64,000 bases of DNA, taken from Bacillus pseudomycoides (GTDB taxonomy: Bacteria > Bacillota > Bacilli > Bacillales > Bacillaceae_G). The stretch lies in contig NZ_NUQE01000022.1 in assembly GCF_002582035.1 (NCBI RefSeq), positions 40,343 to 104,342 on the forward strand, read 5' to 3'. A program made the translations under genes and the position numbers. Within the stretch, counting starts at the first letter, position 1, and the number at the start of each line of letters is the position of its first letter. The notes beneath the pieces were generated by a model. It saw nothing but the letters and a program-made list of their open reading frames with translations, did no database searches and was not told where the DNA came from. Below, in pieces: positions 9,332 to 19,786 of the stretch.

Positions 9332-9427
9332 TTAGCAAAAACAAGATGCACCGACAATAATTAATAAAATAAACAACACAACTATTAAAGCAAATCCGCC
9401 GTGGAAACCTCCATCAACATGGCCCAT
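9332..9427 (-). CDS. YjcZ-family small sporulation-type membrane peptide
   Basis: A 31-residue peptide: MGHVDGGFHGGFALIVVLFI then LLIIVGASCFC. The Gly/His-rich head followed by one hydrophobic helix and a short Cys-rich end is the YjcZ family signature seen in small Bacillus sporulation proteins. A very strong AGGAGGT ribosome site sits 8 bases before the ATG. Its function is unknown, and expression during sporulation is inferred from the family. Confidence 0.82.
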   Translation of the reverse strand: MGHVDGGFHGGFALIVVLFILLIIVGASCFC

Positions 9428-9596
9428 AGTTTGTAACCTCCTACAATGTACTCATTACACTGTTATCATATGAACAGGATGGGCATTGTGGCCTAGGTAT
9501 ACGTCTATTTTTGATTAAATTTCTGAAAAAGGTTGGATAGTGTATGAGGATGCTCTATACTTATGGAGTGACAGAAAAAATGTGGTGGGATGATTT

Positions 9597-10328
9597 GTGC
9601 AATATAATTTTAAAGTTGAGGCATTTGAGGGCCCTTTAGATTTGTTATTACATTTAATTAATCGTTATGAAATTGATATATATAACATTCCTGTAGCGGA
9701 AATTACAGAACAATATTTATCATATATCCATGCGATGAAAGAATTGCAGCTTGATGTTGCAAGTGAATATTTAGTTATGGCCGCGACGCTATTACAAATT
9801 AAAAGTAAAATGTTGCTTCCAAAGTATGAAGAAGATGTACAGGATAGCAGTGAAGAGTTTATAGAAGATCCTCGGCAAGAGTTAATGGAACGTCTAATTG
9901 AGTATAGGAAATATAAGCAAGTTGCTACACAATTAAAAGAAAAAGAGCAAGAACGGGCACAGTTATATACACGTCCTCCTCTTGATTTTATGATGTTTCA
10001 AAAAGAGGATGATGAGAAGCTACCGATTGATGTTACGCTATATGATATGCTGGCAGCATTTCAAAAGCTAATGCGTCGAAAGAAAATACAACGTCCGATA
10101 ACAGCTACAGTTGCACGGCAAGAAATTCCAATTGAACAACGAATGGATGATGTTTTAAAACGATTAGAAATGGCAGGAGGTCGTCAAAGTTTTTATGATT
10201 TATTTGCAGATGATGACCGAGAAATGGTTGTTGTTACATTTTTAGCAATTTTAGAGCTTATGAAACATCAGCAAATTGTCATTGAACAAGATCATAACTT
10301 TGATGAAATCTTTTTATTGAAACCATAG
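9597..10328 (+). CDS. scpA: Segregation and condensation protein A
   Basis: A 243-residue kleisin with N-terminal [12 protein letters not shown] (about 10-21) and a C-terminal winged-helix segment ending in DEIFLLKP. ScpA bridges SMC heads and, with ScpB, forms bacterial condensin. The start is GTG at 9597 with a GGTGGG site. scpB follows after 88 bases that contain a hairpin. Confidence 0.94.
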   Translation: MQYNFKVEAFEGPLDLLLHLINRYEIDIYNIPVAEITEQYLSYIHAMKELQLDVASEYLVMAATLLQIKSKMLLPKYEEDVQDSSEEFIEDPRQELMERLIEYRKYKQVATQLKEKEQERAQLYTRPPLDFMMFQKEDDEKLPIDVTLYDMLAAFQKLMRRKKIQRPITATVARQEIPIEQRMDDVLKRLEMAGGRQSFYDLFADDDREMVVVTFLAILELMKHQQIVIEQDHNFDEIFLLKP

Positions 10329-10339
10329 TTGTACTGTTT

Positions 10340-10371
10340 GACCGAACGCAATACATTGTTGTTCGGTCTTT
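10340..10371 (+). terminator. Hairpin between scpA and scpB
   Basis: GACCGAAC / GTTCGGTC with a 13-base loop and only TT-TA after it. A weak terminator or a transcript-balancing hairpin inside the operon. Confidence 0.5.
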
Positions 10372-10416
10372 ATGACGTATACGGATATAAAGAATGTGTG
10401 AAAGGAGCTTTTATCG

Positions 10417-10989
10417 TTGGATAGACAAGAGCAAAAGGCGGTTATAGAAGGGTTGTTGTTTGTAGCAGGAGATGAAGGGATTTATCTGGAACAAATCGCA
10501 AAAGTATTAGAGATAGAAGTGGAGGCTGCAATAAAGCTTGTAGAGGAACTACAGTCGGAATATGAGCAATTGCACCGAGGTTTGCAAATTGTTCAGTTTG
10601 CAAAGGTGTATCGTTTTACAACGAAAAAAGAACACGCCTCGTATTATCAAAAACTGATGGATGCACCAACAGCTGCCTCTTTATCGCAAGCAGCATTAGA
10701 AACATTAGCCATTGTTGCTTATCGCCAGCCAATTACGAGAACGGAAATTGAAGAAATTCGCGGTGTAAAAACAGATCGTGCTTTACAAACGCTCGTTTCT
10801 CATTTGTTAATTAAAGAAGTAGGACGTGTAGAAGGACCAGGACGTCCCATTTTATATGGCACAACAAAAGAATTTTTAGATACATTTGCATTACAAACAT
10901 TAGATGAATTACCAGCTCTGTCAGAAGAAGAAGAAGGAATGAATGAAGCAGATTTATTCTTTGGTTCTCTACAAGAAATTTCGAAGTGA
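10417..10989 (+). CDS. scpB: Segregation and condensation protein B
   Basis: A 190-residue double winged-helix protein. Landmarks are [12 protein letters not shown]-like N-terminal residues (here [13 protein letters not shown]), [23 protein letters not shown] spanning about 105-127, and GRPILYGTT near 142. It starts with TTG at 10417 after AAAGGAG. The acidic C-terminal tail is normal for the family. It is the ScpA partner. Confidence 0.95.
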   Translation: MDRQEQKAVIEGLLFVAGDEGIYLEQIAKVLEIEVEAAIKLVEELQSEYEQLHRGLQIVQFAKVYRFTTKKEHASYYQKLMDAPTAASLSQAALETLAIVAYRQPITRTEIEEIRGVKTDRALQTLVSHLLIKEVGRVEGPGRPILYGTTKEFLDTFALQTLDELPALSEEEEGMNEADLFFGSLQEISK

Positions 10990-11017
10990 AAGCTTGGCAT
11001 TTTGCCAAGCTTTTTTG
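10990..11017 (+). terminator. Terminator of scpAB
   Basis: AAGCTTGGCA-TTT-TGCCAAGCTT plus a T-run, directly after the scpB stop. Confidence 0.88.
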
Positions 11018-11066
11018 TATATGAAATGAAAGCTGCGTCATACTAAATAGAAAAAGGAGAAGGTGT

Positions 11067-11969
11067 ATGAAAGATGTGCGTATCGCTCTTTTTCTATTTG
11101 CAACTGTATTATGTATAACTTTAAATAGTTCATCCCCTATACGTCAGCATACTTCTATACATACGGCTTCTTCCTTTTCAAGTCAACGTACACATTTAGG
11201 TAAGATGACTGTAAGCTTTTTAAGAGTTGGGCAAGGAGATTCAACAATTATTTCTTTACCAAACGGGAAAACAATTTTAATTGATGGTGGACCGTATGAA
11301 GCTGGGGAGCCTATTATTGATACATTAATTAAAAAAGGGATTAAACGTTTAGATGTTGTCATTAGCACACATCCTGATATGGATCATATCGGGGGATTAA
11401 TCCCAATTATTGAACAAATGCCGGTTTCACTTGTGTTAGATAGTGGGAAACTATATAGTTCATTTACATATCACACGTACATAAGAAGTATTAAAAAAAG
11501 AGGAGTGCCATTTTTAAGCGTAAAAGAAGGGCAATATATCCCTCTGGACCCTCATATTTCTATTCAAGTGTTAAATGATGGAAAAGCAAAACGAGAAAAT
11601 AATGAATCATCTATTGTATTGAAAGTTCGTTATGGTAAGGCTGATTTTTTATTTATGGGAGATGCAGATACAAATACAGAAGAAGAAATGATAAAACAGT
11701 ATGATATGCATGCAGATGTATTAAAAGTTGGTCATCACGGCTCTTATACATCAACGAGTGAAAAGTTTATAACAGCTGTTGCACCACAGTTTGCTGTTAT
11801 TTCATATGATAAAAAGAACCCATATGGTCATCCACATAGAAGTGTGATGAAACGGTTATATCGGCATGGCATCAAAATATATACTACCGTAAAACATGAT
11901 GTTGAAATTGAGACGGACGGTGAGCGCATTGTTATTCAGCAACAGTTACCTTTACCGTTGTTAAAATAG
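11067..11969 (+). CDS. Exported metallo-beta-lactamase-fold hydrolase, ComEC/Rec2-like
   Basis: A 300-residue protein with an N-terminal hydrophobic signal/anchor (residues 4-20) and a metallo-beta-lactamase fold. The fold shows FLRVGQGDSTII (about 51-62), LIDGG, the metal motif STHPDMDHIGG (His102, Asp106, His107) and VGHHGSYTS. These match the C-terminal nuclease-like domain of ComEC, but the competence membrane domain is absent. Stand-alone homologues are common in bacilli. The substrate is likely nucleic acid or a phosphodiester (inference). Confidence 0.82.
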   Translation: MKDVRIALFLFATVLCITLNSSSPIRQHTSIHTASSFSSQRTHLGKMTVSFLRVGQGDSTIISLPNGKTILIDGGPYEAGEPIIDTLIKKGIKRLDVVISTHPDMDHIGGLIPIIEQMPVSLVLDSGKLYSSFTYHTYIRSIKKRGVPFLSVKEGQYIPLDPHISIQVLNDGKAKRENNESSIVLKVRYGKADFLFMGDADTNTEEEMIKQYDMHADVLKVGHHGSYTSTSEKFITAVAPQFAVISYDKKNPYGHPHRSVMKRLYRHGIKIYTTVKHDVEIETDGERIVIQQQLPLPLLK

Positions 11970-11972
11970 TTA

Positions 11973-12004
11973 TTTCAGCAGTGATATATATAAGCTGCTG
12001 AAAT
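11973..12004. terminator. Hairpin between convergent genes
   Basis: TTTCAGCAG / CTGCTGAAA with a 12-base AT loop, lying between the hydrolase gene and the convergent membrane-protein gene. T-runs are weak. Confidence 0.45.
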
Positions 12005-12015
12005 GAAAAACATCG

Positions 12016-12492
12016 TTAATTACGTTTATATACAGTAGCGTTCCAAAGCTTTTCTTGATATCCGTTCAATAAAATATCTAAGTCATGCATAATACGATGT
12101 ATTTCTACAAGTGTAGTTGCTTTTTTTTCTTCACGGGCTTGTTTCGTGTAAGAAACAATATTCTGGAAGTCTTTTTGTAAAGCACCTTCAGCTGATGGTG
12201 TGTACTGTAAGAATTGTTCTTCAATTTGTTTTAAAGCAGCATCATGCTCAGCCCATAAAGAAGAAGAAGGGGTCCAGCTTTTATACTGATCATAACAGAC
12301 CAACTTGTTTAGCAATTCATGCTGTTCGTGAATTGATTTGTAAATAGTTGCAGTTTGTGCATCTTTTGGAGGTTCTGGAGGTGAAGTAACTTGTTTAGAT
12401 ATATTCATTTTCGTCATCACATAGTAAGACACAGAACCGATTAGAACTACTGTTATCAAGATCATACATGAAATAATTGTCGACTTTTTCAT
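12016..12492 (-). CDS. Hypothetical membrane-anchored protein
   Basis: A 158-residue protein with an N-terminal helix (about residues 6-26) followed by an extracytoplasmic, mostly alpha-helical region rich in Lys/Glu/Gln. There is a Cys at residue 9, but no lipobox around it. I do not recognise a family. AGGAGA lies before the ATG. It diverges from nagA, with about 180 bases between them. Confidence 0.6.
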   Translation of the reverse strand: MKKSTIISCMILITVVLIGSVSYYVMTKMNISKQVTSPPEPPKDAQTATIYKSIHEQHELLNKLVCYDQYKSWTPSSSLWAEHDAALKQIEEQFLQYTPSAEGALQKDFQNIVSYTKQAREEKKATTLVEIHRIMHDLDILLNGYQEKLWNATVYKRN

Positions 12493-12594
12493 AAAATTGT
12501 TAATCTCTCCTTTTGAATAAAAATACTATATATTATAATTAGAGAAGAAAAATAAATTACCTTTTTCCTATATTAAAAATTTACCTACAATGTA

Positions 12595-12660
12595 TAGACA
12601 ACTACTCGTGTGTATATTATGATGAAAATAGGCAATTAGGTAATAATACAAGTAGTATTA
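12595..12660 (+). promoter_or_regulatory. nagA promoter and candidate NagR operator
   Basis: TAGACA at 12595, a 17-base spacer and TATGAT at 12618, then an inverted repeat TAATAC-AAGTA-GTATTA at 12644-12660 covering the likely early transcribed region. GntR/HutC regulators such as NagR bind short inverted repeats, so this is a good operator candidate; binding is inferred. Confidence 0.6.
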
Positions 12661-12675
12661 TATGGGAAAGGATCG

Positions 12676-13824
12676 ATGGAAATGAAAACGCAAGTTGTCA
12701 TCAATGCCAAAATTTATACAGGTCATGAAGTACTAGAAAACGGTTTTATTCGTTACACAGATCAAATTCAAGAACTGGGATTGATGGCTCAGTATTTACC
12801 AAAAGAAAATGAAGAGATTCATGATATAAAAGGAAATCTTGTAATTCCAGGAATGATTGATATTCATATTCACGGTGGATACGATATTGATGCAATGGAT
12901 GCAAATAGCGACGGATTGGTAACTCTTAGTAAACAGATGTTACAAGAAGGAGTTACAACTTTTTTTCCAACAACAATGACGCAGTCTCCTGAAGCAATTG
13001 AAGCGGCTCTAAGTGCAGCGAAAGAAGCAAAGGAAAAAGGTGCGCATTTTGAATATATTCATTTAGAAGGCCCGTACGTTTCAAAAAAACGTGCAGGTGC
13101 GCAGCCGCTTAAGTACATTGTTCCTGCAAATATTGAACAATTTAAACAATGGCAAGAAGCAAGCGGAAATTTAATTAAACTGGTAACATATGCTCCTGAA
13201 GAAGAAGGTGCACGTGAGTTTGAACAATATCTCGTGGGAACTGGTGTTATCGGTACGATTGGACATACAGATGCAACTGATGAGCAATTAACAGGTAGAA
13301 ATATTACACATGCAACTCATCTTTATAATCAAATGCGTGGTTTGCATCATCGTGAGCCGGGGGTAGTTGGTCATGTGTTATTAAACCCAGATGTAATGGT
13401 TGAAATGATTACAGATGGTATTCATATTCATCCGGATATGGTGAAAATGGCATATAAATTAAAAGGACCTAAAAAAGTGAGTGTCATTACAGATGCGATG
13501 CGTGCGAAGGGTTTAGCAGATGGATTATATGAGCTAGGTGGACAACCGGTTATTGTAAAAAATGGTAGTGCGCGATTAGAAGATGGCACATTAGCAGGCA
13601 GCATTTTAACGATGGATCAAGCGTTTCGTAACGTGATTGCGTTTACTGGATGTTCTGTTGAAGAAGCAGTTCTTATGACATCCATTAATCAGGCTGAGGA
13701 GTTTGGATTAGTAAATAAGGGTGCTTTAGAAACAGGAAAAAATGCGGATTTTGTTATTATGTCTAAAGATTTATATGTACAAGATACAGTTCGATTAGGA
13801 GTTCATATGAAAGAGGGGAAATAA
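12676..13824 (+). CDS. nagA: N-acetylglucosamine-6-phosphate deacetylase
   Basis: A 382-residue TIM-barrel amidohydrolase. Metal ligands appear as DIHIHGGYD (His64, His66), HLEGPY (Glu near 131), GHTDA, HLYNQM and the catalytic Asp in ITDAMRAKG. It removes acetate from GlcNAc-6-P, feeding NagB. GAAAGGA precedes the ATG; a second ATG two codons on is equally spaced and may be the true start. It is the first gene of nagA-nagB-nagR. Confidence 0.96.
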   Translation: MEMKTQVVINAKIYTGHEVLENGFIRYTDQIQELGLMAQYLPKENEEIHDIKGNLVIPGMIDIHIHGGYDIDAMDANSDGLVTLSKQMLQEGVTTFFPTTMTQSPEAIEAALSAAKEAKEKGAHFEYIHLEGPYVSKKRAGAQPLKYIVPANIEQFKQWQEASGNLIKLVTYAPEEEGAREFEQYLVGTGVIGTIGHTDATDEQLTGRNITHATHLYNQMRGLHHREPGVVGHVLLNPDVMVEMITDGIHIHPDMVKMAYKLKGPKKVSVITDAMRAKGLADGLYELGGQPVIVKNGSARLEDGTLAGSILTMDQAFRNVIAFTGCSVEEAVLMTSINQAEEFGLVNKGALETGKNADFVIMSKDLYVQDTVRLGVHMKEGK

Positions 13825-14613
13825 ATGAATATCGTTGTTGTAAACACTCCAGAAGAATTAGCAGCAGCAGGTTATAAATTAATTGAGCAAGTTGTAAAAT
13901 CTAAAGAAAATCCAGTTCTAGGAATGGCTACAGGAAGCTCTCCAATAGGAATTTATGCATTAATGAGAAAAAATAAACTTGATACAAGCTGTGTAACCAC
14001 TGTAAACTTAGATGAGTACGTAAATTTACCATATGAAGACAAAAACAGCTATCATTACTTTATGAAAGAACAGTTGTTTGATTATCTTCCATTTAAAGAA
14101 ACCTATGTACCAAATGGAATGGCAGACGATTTACAAGAGGAATGTAAACGTTATGAAAGTATTATTGACGCCAATCCAGTTGATTTGCAAATTCTTGGAA
14201 TCGGTGAAAACGGTCACATCGGATTTAATGAGCCGGGAACATCATTTGATTCTGCAACTAACATTGTTGAGTTAACAGAATCTACCCGTCAAGCAAACCG
14301 TCGTTTCTTCAAAAAAGAAGAAGATGTGCCAACTCATGCAATTACAATGGGAATTGGTAGCATTATGAAAGCGAAACAAATTTTACTTGTTGTTTCTGGC
14401 TTGAAAAAAGCAGAAGCGATTAGGGAAATGCTACAAGGGAACATAAACGAAGGTTGTCCGGCTACGGTTTTACAACGTCATCCAAATGTAACCGTAATCG
14501 CAGATCAAGAAGCTCTATCTTTATGCAGTGAGGCGATTGCTGATGAACATCGACAAGTATTCACCATTTCCGATCTATTATCAGATTCAAGAGTGGGTGA
14601 AACAACTAATTGA
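13825..14613 (+). CDS. nagB: Glucosamine-6-phosphate deaminase
   Basis: A 262-residue isomerase-fold protein with GMATGSSP (33-40), TVNLDEYV (Asp63) and the catalytic loop [12 protein letters not shown] (about 127-138). It converts glucosamine-6-P to fructose-6-P plus ammonia. It starts directly after the nagA stop. Its 3' end overlaps nagR by 71 bases in another frame. Confidence 0.96.
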   Translation: MNIVVVNTPEELAAAGYKLIEQVVKSKENPVLGMATGSSPIGIYALMRKNKLDTSCVTTVNLDEYVNLPYEDKNSYHYFMKEQLFDYLPFKETYVPNGMADDLQEECKRYESIIDANPVDLQILGIGENGHIGFNEPGTSFDSATNIVELTESTRQANRRFFKKEEDVPTHAITMGIGSIMKAKQILLVVSGLKKAEAIREMLQGNINEGCPATVLQRHPNVTVIADQEALSLCSEAIADEHRQVFTISDLLSDSRVGETTN

Positions 14614-15274
14614 AGACGGTGAATGGAATCCGGGAGATAAAATTCCATCTGAAAATGAATTATGTGATAAGTTTGAAGTAAGTCGAATGACAATCAGACA
14701 GGCAATTAATAATTTAGTTGAACAAGGATATTTATATCGAAAGCGTGGAATTGGAACTTTTGTGCAACTTCCGAAAGTTGAACAGAAGTTACAAGGCATG
14801 ACTGGATTTACAGAGGATATGCTTTCTCGTGGAATGAAACCTAGTAGCGCGTTATTAAGCTTTCAACTTGTTCCAGCTACTGCTAAAGTAGCAGACAGGC
14901 TTAGAATTCAAGAGGGAGAATCAGTTTACGAAGTGAGACGTATTCGCTTAGCTGATGAGGAACCAATTGCGTTTGAGACAACGTATTTATCACCATCTCT
15001 TGTAAAAGATATTAATGAAGAAATTTTGCAGCAATCATTGTATGAGCACTTAGAAAAAAAGCTAGGCTTTAAGCTAGTTCGTGCTACGCAATCTATTGAA
15101 GCATCTATTGCAACAGATGAAGAGGCTGCGCATCTTCATATTCCGAAGAAAGCACCTGTGCTTGTAATGAGACAGTGGTCGTATGCAGAAGGTGAGTTGC
15201 CGCTGGAATACGTAAAATGTATTTACAGAGGAGATCGTTATAAGTTTATTACAAATATTTCACGCAATAAGTAA
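14543..15274 (+). CDS. nagR: GntR/HutC-family repressor of the nag operon
   Basis: A 243-residue regulator: winged-helix domain (residues 1-75, with [20 protein letters not shown] and GTFV) plus a UTRA ligand domain (about 90-235). It corresponds to NagR/YvoA, which senses amino-sugar phosphates. The ATG at 14543 lies inside nagB; an ATG/AGG-starting extension is unlikely. The 71-base overlap suggests translational coupling. Confidence 0.92.
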   Translation: MNIDKYSPFPIYYQIQEWVKQLIEDGEWNPGDKIPSENELCDKFEVSRMTIRQAINNLVEQGYLYRKRGIGTFVQLPKVEQKLQGMTGFTEDMLSRGMKPSSALLSFQLVPATAKVADRLRIQEGESVYEVRRIRLADEEPIAFETTYLSPSLVKDINEEILQQSLYEHLEKKLGFKLVRATQSIEASIATDEEAAHLHIPKKAPVLVMRQWSYAEGELPLEYVKCIYRGDRYKFITNISRNK

Positions 15275-15297
15275 AACATAATGTTTTATGTGATGAA

Positions 15298-15437
15298 ATA
15301 AAGTGAAACTTCCATCAGTGGGGGGCTTCATCCCCACTGATGGTTAGTTGAACCAATCGGGCTCTTACGGGCAGTTATCCCCCGCCTAGCTTCTTCGTTT
15401 TCTGTGGGGGTTTTACTGCCCGTTAGTGCGGGATAAA
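15298..15437 (-). repeat. bcr1-like element, near full-size, tandem copy 1
   Basis: Reverse orientation, ATAAAGTGAAACTTCC...GTGCGGGATAAA (140 bp), with both long inverted repeats. It shares its second ATAAA (15433) with the next copy. Confidence 0.9.
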
Positions 15438-15513
15438 GTGAAACTTCCACACACCCCCACTGATAGGGAGCTGAATCAATCGAGCTTTTACTGCCCGCGA
15501 ATAGCGGGATAAA
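15433..15513 (-). repeat. bcr1-like element, shortened, tandem copy 2
   Basis: Reverse orientation, 81 bp, ATAAAGTGAAACTTCC to AGCGGGATAAA, with an internal deletion. It is directly joined to the previous copy through one shared ATAAA. Confidence 0.88.
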
Positions 15514-15552
15514 AATACGACTCATCCTTATAAGGAGTGAGTCGTATTTTTA
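15514..15552 (-). terminator. Terminator of the minus-strand HAD gene
   Basis: AAATACGACTCA... / ...TGAGTCGTATTT, a long stem around 15514-15551. The stop codon of the HAD gene lies in its loop. Confidence 0.75.
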
Positions 15553-16346
15553 TATTCTTTATTATTATAATGCAGAACATATTCAATCGCATCTTTAACA
15601 GAAGAAACAGTATGAGCTGCATGTTGTCTGACTTCATCATCTGAACCTGCCATCGCAAAGCTATGAGGTGTTAAAGCAAACATTGGGATATCATTGTAGG
15701 AATCACCAATACAAGCTATTTCGTTAGGCTGAATGTTAAATTCCTCTAATAAGACAGAAATAGCAGAACCTTTACTAATGTTAGGTGGCATAACATCCAA
15801 ACACTGCTCGGCAGAAATAAAGGTACTTACTTTCCCTTTAAAATTTTCATCAATTTGCTTTTGAAGAGTAACTAAATTTTCTTTGGTACCCCCAACTGAA
15901 ATTTTATTTGGGAAAATTGTTTTATCGATTTTTTCGAGCAACTTTGGTTCTGCAACGGAAGTCATTTTTATTTGCTTTTCGAGTTCGTGAATAAACGGTG
16001 TTTTTTCTTCAATATAATAATTATATTCATCACTTACATAACGAAAGAATGGTTCTTTATTTGTTATAGACAACAGCTCAGGTAAAATAGTAGAATCAAA
16101 TGTTGCTGATAACAATTGTTTATTTTCGTGTGTATATACAAATACACCATTGACACTAATACGATGAAAGTTCATGTCAACTTTGTTCATTAACCCGGCA
16201 ATTTCATTATCAAGTCTTCCAGAAGCGAAACAAAGGATTATATTTTTATCAGCAAGGCTACGCAGTGCATCTATATCTTGTTTATCGATTACACCTCCGT
16301 GTTGCATCATTGTGCCATCAATATCGCTTATGAACATTTTAATCAT
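15528..16346 (-). CDS. HAD-superfamily (Cof-type) phosphatase
   Basis: A 272-residue protein with motif I FISDIDGT (Asp8, Asp10), motif II CFASGR, SKGSAI and motif IV GDSYND (near residue 213). It is a paralogue of the gene at 4902. An AAAGGAG ribosome site precedes the ATG. Substrate unknown; such enzymes commonly act on sugar phosphates or FMN. It neighbours the sugar genes nag and ptsG. Confidence 0.87.
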   Translation of the reverse strand: MIKMFISDIDGTMMQHGGVIDKQDIDALRSLADKNIILCFASGRLDNEIAGLMNKVDMNFHRISVNGVFVYTHENKQLLSATFDSTILPELLSITNKEPFFRYVSDEYNYYIEEKTPFIHELEKQIKMTSVAEPKLLEKIDKTIFPNKISVGGTKENLVTLQKQIDENFKGKVSTFISAEQCLDVMPPNISKGSAISVLLEEFNIQPNEIACIGDSYNDIPMFALTPHSFAMAGSDDEVRQHAAHTVSSVKDAIEYVLHYNNKEYKNTTHSL

Positions 16347-16511
16347 GGCGTTGCTCCTTTCTACTAGACGTATATCTTTACATTATACGCATCTCATACA
16401 ATCATGTCTAAAAAACGACATTTTCAAAATGGTAGATGTTTTACATTGACGAAAAATAAGATTGTTCTGTAACATGAAAGAAGACCTTTTTACGTGCAAG
16501 GGTGGTGTTGA

Positions 16512-17360
16512 ATGAATAATTGTCTCGAAATTAAAAAAGTTTTAAATAATAATGTTATTATTGCTGCCCATCCAGAACATGAAGAAGTAGTTGTCATTGG
16601 AAAAGGAATTGGGTTTGGCAAAAAAGCAAAAGAAATGTTAGAAGTAGAACAAATTGAAAAAATGTTTGTGTTAACAAATGAACGTGAGCGTGAACAATAT
16701 AAACTTCTTGTTCCGCATGTGAGTGAGAAGTTAATTGAATTAATGAATGATCTTATGTTTTATATTCAAGATCGAGTAGATACACCGTTAAATGAGCATA
16801 TTCATATTGCTTTAACGGATCATATTGCTTTTGCAATTAAGCGATTAAAGCAGGGATTTACAGTAGACAATCCATTTTTAGTGGAAACAAAAGTACTGTA
16901 TCCAAATGAATATAAAATTGCAGAGGAAGTTGTAGAATTAATTAATTCTCGCTTAAATATTCATCTTCCAGAAGGGGAGATTGGATTTATTGCATTGCAT
17001 ATTTATAGCTCTATTACAAACTCCGAAGTGTCTTCTATTAATCAAAATTCTAGATTGATTGCTCATCTCGTCTCTTTAATTGAAGAAAATTTACAGATCG
17101 TGTTAGACAAAGAGAGCATTCATTATTTACGTCTTGTTCGGCATTTGCAATACGCGATTGAACGTGTGAAAAATGGTGAACAAGTGGAAGAATCACAAAA
17201 TTTTGCAACCCTTTTAAAAGCTGAATTTCCAGAGTGCTATAATTTGGCGTGGAAACTTGTCAAAGTAATGCAAAAGCAATTGCAACTGCCTGTGTATGAA
17301 GCGGAATCGATTTATTTAACGATGCACCTACAGCGTTTAGTAAAGGGAGAAAAAATGTAG
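16512..17360 (+). CDS. glcT: GlcT-type transcription antiterminator
   Basis: A 282-residue BglG/SacY-family protein: N-terminal co-antiterminator RNA-binding domain (residues 1-60; LNNNVIIAA, IGKGIGFGKK), then two PTS regulation domains. PRD1 contains LNEHIHIALTDHIAFAIKR and PRD2 contains YLRLVRHLQYAIER with conserved His. In B. subtilis GlcT binds the RAT element in the ptsG leader, and PtsG phosphorylation controls it. It lies directly upstream of ptsG, whose leader carries the expected element. Confidence 0.94.
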   Translation: MNNCLEIKKVLNNNVIIAAHPEHEEVVVIGKGIGFGKKAKEMLEVEQIEKMFVLTNEREREQYKLLVPHVSEKLIELMNDLMFYIQDRVDTPLNEHIHIALTDHIAFAIKRLKQGFTVDNPFLVETKVLYPNEYKIAEEVVELINSRLNIHLPEGEIGFIALHIYSSITNSEVSSINQNSRLIAHLVSLIEENLQIVLDKESIHYLRLVRHLQYAIERVKNGEQVEESQNFATLLKAEFPECYNLAWKLVKVMQKQLQLPVYEAESIYLTMHLQRLVKGEKM

Positions 17361-17404
17361 AAATTGTTTGATTTTGTCGAAAATGTAAACGGTAAAAAAA
17401 GTTG

Positions 17405-17433
17405 TTGAATCGCTTACATGACTTATGTATAAT
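17405..17433 (+). promoter_or_regulatory. ptsG promoter
   Basis: TTGAAT, a 17-base spacer and TATAAT, just after glcT and about 260 bases before ptsG, leaving a long leader. Confidence 0.7.
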
Positions 17434-17534
17434 AAACTTACAGAAAGTTATTACTTTCGACAAATATTGCACATCGATAAACGGAAACGTTTGCGTGAAC
17501 TGAATATCGCACTTATTTCATTACGATTCGACAC

Positions 17535-17648
17535 GTGTTACTGATTCGATCAGGCATGAGTGAAGAAGAGGTTGGAATGGTAGCTTTTGAAAGGGACATA
17601 CTACTCCTTGATAGCTATTTTCTACCTTTTTTTACTCATGCCTTTTTG
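17535..17648 (+). promoter_or_regulatory. RAT antiterminator and overlapping terminator in the ptsG leader
   Basis: The RAT-like segment GTTACTGATTCGATCAGGC begins near 17536 and overlaps the left arm of a terminator: GGCATGAGT (17553-17561) pairs with ACTCATGCC (17634-17642), followed by CTTTTTG. GlcT binding to the first hairpin would block the second. This is the established GlcT mechanism; the sequence match here is strong. Confidence 0.8.
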
Positions 17649-17694
17649 CATTTGCCGAAAGTAAAAATAAAAAAGAAAGGGAGGAAGAATCCAA

Positions 17695-19758
17695 ATGTTT
17701 AAAAAGATTTTTGGTGTTCTTCAAAAAGTCGGAAAAGCATTAATGCTTCCAGTTGCTATCCTTCCGGCGGCAGGTATTTTACTTGGATTTGGTAATGCAT
17801 TTCAAAATCCACAGTTAACAAATTTAATTCCTGCTTTAAAAGCAGACTGGTTTGTTCTAGTTGCAAAAATTATGGAACAATCCGGTGATATTATTTTCGC
17901 AAACCTTGCATTATTATTCGCAGTAGGGGTTGCCATCGGGTTATCAAACGGAGACGGAGTAGCTGGATTAGCGGCCTTCGTTGGATATTTAATTATGAAT
18001 AAAACGATGAGCGTATTCTTAGGAGTAGACAAGCTAGTTCAAGTAACAAGCAAAGCTGGAGATCCAATTAAAACTGGTTTTACAGATCCCGCTTATGCAA
18101 ATGTATTAGGTATTCCAACACTTCAAACAGGGGTGTTTGGTGGTATTATTGTCGGGATATTAGCAGCATATTGCTATAACAAATACTACAACATCGAATT
18201 GCCATCATACTTAGGATTCTTTGCTGGTAAGCGTTTCGTACCAATTGCAACAGCAACATTCTCTGTACTTTTAGGGATTGTAATGTGCTTTGTTTGGCCA
18301 CCAATTCAAGGTGCTTTAAATACGTTTTCACATCAAATGATTGATGCAAATAAAACGTTAGCAGCATTTATGTTTGGTTTGATTGAGCGGTCTTTAATTC
18401 CGTTCGGGCTACATCATATTTTCTATGCGCCGTTCTGGTTTGAGTTTGGTTCATATACAAATGCAGCAGGTGAAGTTATCCACGGTGACCAGAAGATTTT
18501 CATGGCACAATTAAAAGATGGTGCTACATTAACAGCTGGTACATTTACAACAGGTAAATATCCGTTTATGATGTTCGGTCTTCCAGCAGCAGCATTAGCA
18601 ATGTATCATGAAGCACGTCCGGAAAATAAAAAAATGGCAGCTGGTATTTTAGGGTCTGCTGCGTTAACATCTTTCTTAACAGGTATTACAGAACCAATTG
18701 AGTTCTCATTCTTATTCGTAGCACCTGTACTATTTGGAATACATGCAGTATTTGCTGGTTTATCATTTATGGCTATGCAACTTTTAAACGTTAAAATCGG
18801 GATGACATTCTCCGGTGGTTTAATTGACTTTATGTTATTTGGTGTCTTACCAGGCCGTACCGCATGGTGGTGGGTAATTATTGTTGGTCTTGCATTAGCA
18901 GTGATTTACTACTTCGGATTCCGCTTTGCAATTCGCAAATGGGATTTAAAAACACCAGGTCGTGAAGTAGTAGAAGAGGTTGAAGGAGCAGGAAAAGTAG
19001 AAGCAGGCGAGCTTCCAGGTGAAATTTTAGTAGCATTTGGCGGAAAAGAAAACATCGCTTCTTTAGATGCTTGTATTACACGTTTACGCGTTCAAGTAAA
19101 AGAGCAAAAAGATGTAAATAAAGATCGTTTAAAAGAGCTTGGAGCAGCAGGTGTTCTTGAGGTTGGTAACAATATTCAAGCGATTTTCGGACCAAAATCT
19201 GATACGTTAAAATCACAAATTCAAGATATTATGGCAGGTCGTGCAGTGCATGTTCCAAAAGAAGCACCTGCAAAAGTAGAAGAGCCTGTACAAAAAGCAG
19301 ATGTAAATGAAGTAATTGCAATTCCGATTGAAGGTAAAATTTTACCGATTACAGAAGTACCAGACCAAGTGTTTTCTGGAAAAATGATGGGAGATGGCTT
19401 TGCAATTGAACCAACAGAAGGTACAGTAGTATCTCCAGTAAATGGTGAAATTGTGAACGTATTCCCAACAAAACATGCAATTGGTATTCAATCAGAAGGC
19501 GGAAAAGAAATTTTAATCCACTTCGGTATTGATACGGTGAAATTGAATGGAGAAGGTTTTGAAGCGCTAGTTTCTCAAGGTGATAAAGTAACGCAAGGAC
19601 AACCTTTATTAAAAGTAGATATAGCATTTGTAAAAGAAAATGCGCCTTCTATTATTACGCCGATTGTTTTCACAAACTTACAAGAAGGACAGAAAGTTGA
19701 AATCAAAAAGCAAGAGAATGTCAAAAAAGGTGAAACAAACGTTATTGACATTCAGTAA
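17695..19758 (+). CDS. ptsG: PTS glucose-specific EIICBA
   Basis: A 687-residue three-domain transporter: EIIC (about 1-420, roughly ten membrane segments), EIIB (about 440-515; phosphorylation Cys460 in [11 protein letters not shown]) and EIIA (about 545-670; His609 in [12 protein letters not shown]). It takes up and phosphorylates glucose. A GGGAGGAA site precedes the ATG. Expression is controlled by GlcT antitermination in the leader. A cre-like site (GGAAACGTTTGC near 17482) is weak. Confidence 0.96.
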   Translation: MFKKIFGVLQKVGKALMLPVAILPAAGILLGFGNAFQNPQLTNLIPALKADWFVLVAKIMEQSGDIIFANLALLFAVGVAIGLSNGDGVAGLAAFVGYLIMNKTMSVFLGVDKLVQVTSKAGDPIKTGFTDPAYANVLGIPTLQTGVFGGIIVGILAAYCYNKYYNIELPSYLGFFAGKRFVPIATATFSVLLGIVMCFVWPPIQGALNTFSHQMIDANKTLAAFMFGLIERSLIPFGLHHIFYAPFWFEFGSYTNAAGEVIHGDQKIFMAQLKDGATLTAGTFTTGKYPFMMFGLPAAALAMYHEARPENKKMAAGILGSAALTSFLTGITEPIEFSFLFVAPVLFGIHAVFAGLSFMAMQLLNVKIGMTFSGGLIDFMLFGVLPGRTAWWWVIIVGLALAVIYYFGFRFAIRKWDLKTPGREVVEEVEGAGKVEAGELPGEILVAFGGKENIASLDACITRLRVQVKEQKDVNKDRLKELGAAGVLEVGNNIQAIFGPKSDTLKSQIQDIMAGRAVHVPKEAPAKVEEPVQKADVNEVIAIPIEGKILPITEVPDQVFSGKMMGDGFAIEPTEGTVVSPVNGEIVNVFPTKHAIGIQSEGGKEILIHFGIDTVKLNGEGFEALVSQGDKVTQGQPLLKVDIAFVKENAPSIITPIVFTNLQEGQKVEIKKQENVKKGETNVIDIQ

Positions 19759-19786
19759 AATTTAGACGCAAAATGTTTATAATTAT

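Noticed and set aside
15328-15525. Minus-strand frame across the tandem repeats
   Set aside because: Composed entirely of bcr1-like sequence; no evidence of coding.
17476-17494. cre site in the ptsG leader (GGAAACGTTTGC)
   Set aside because: Deviates from consensus at the outer positions; too weak to list as a feature.
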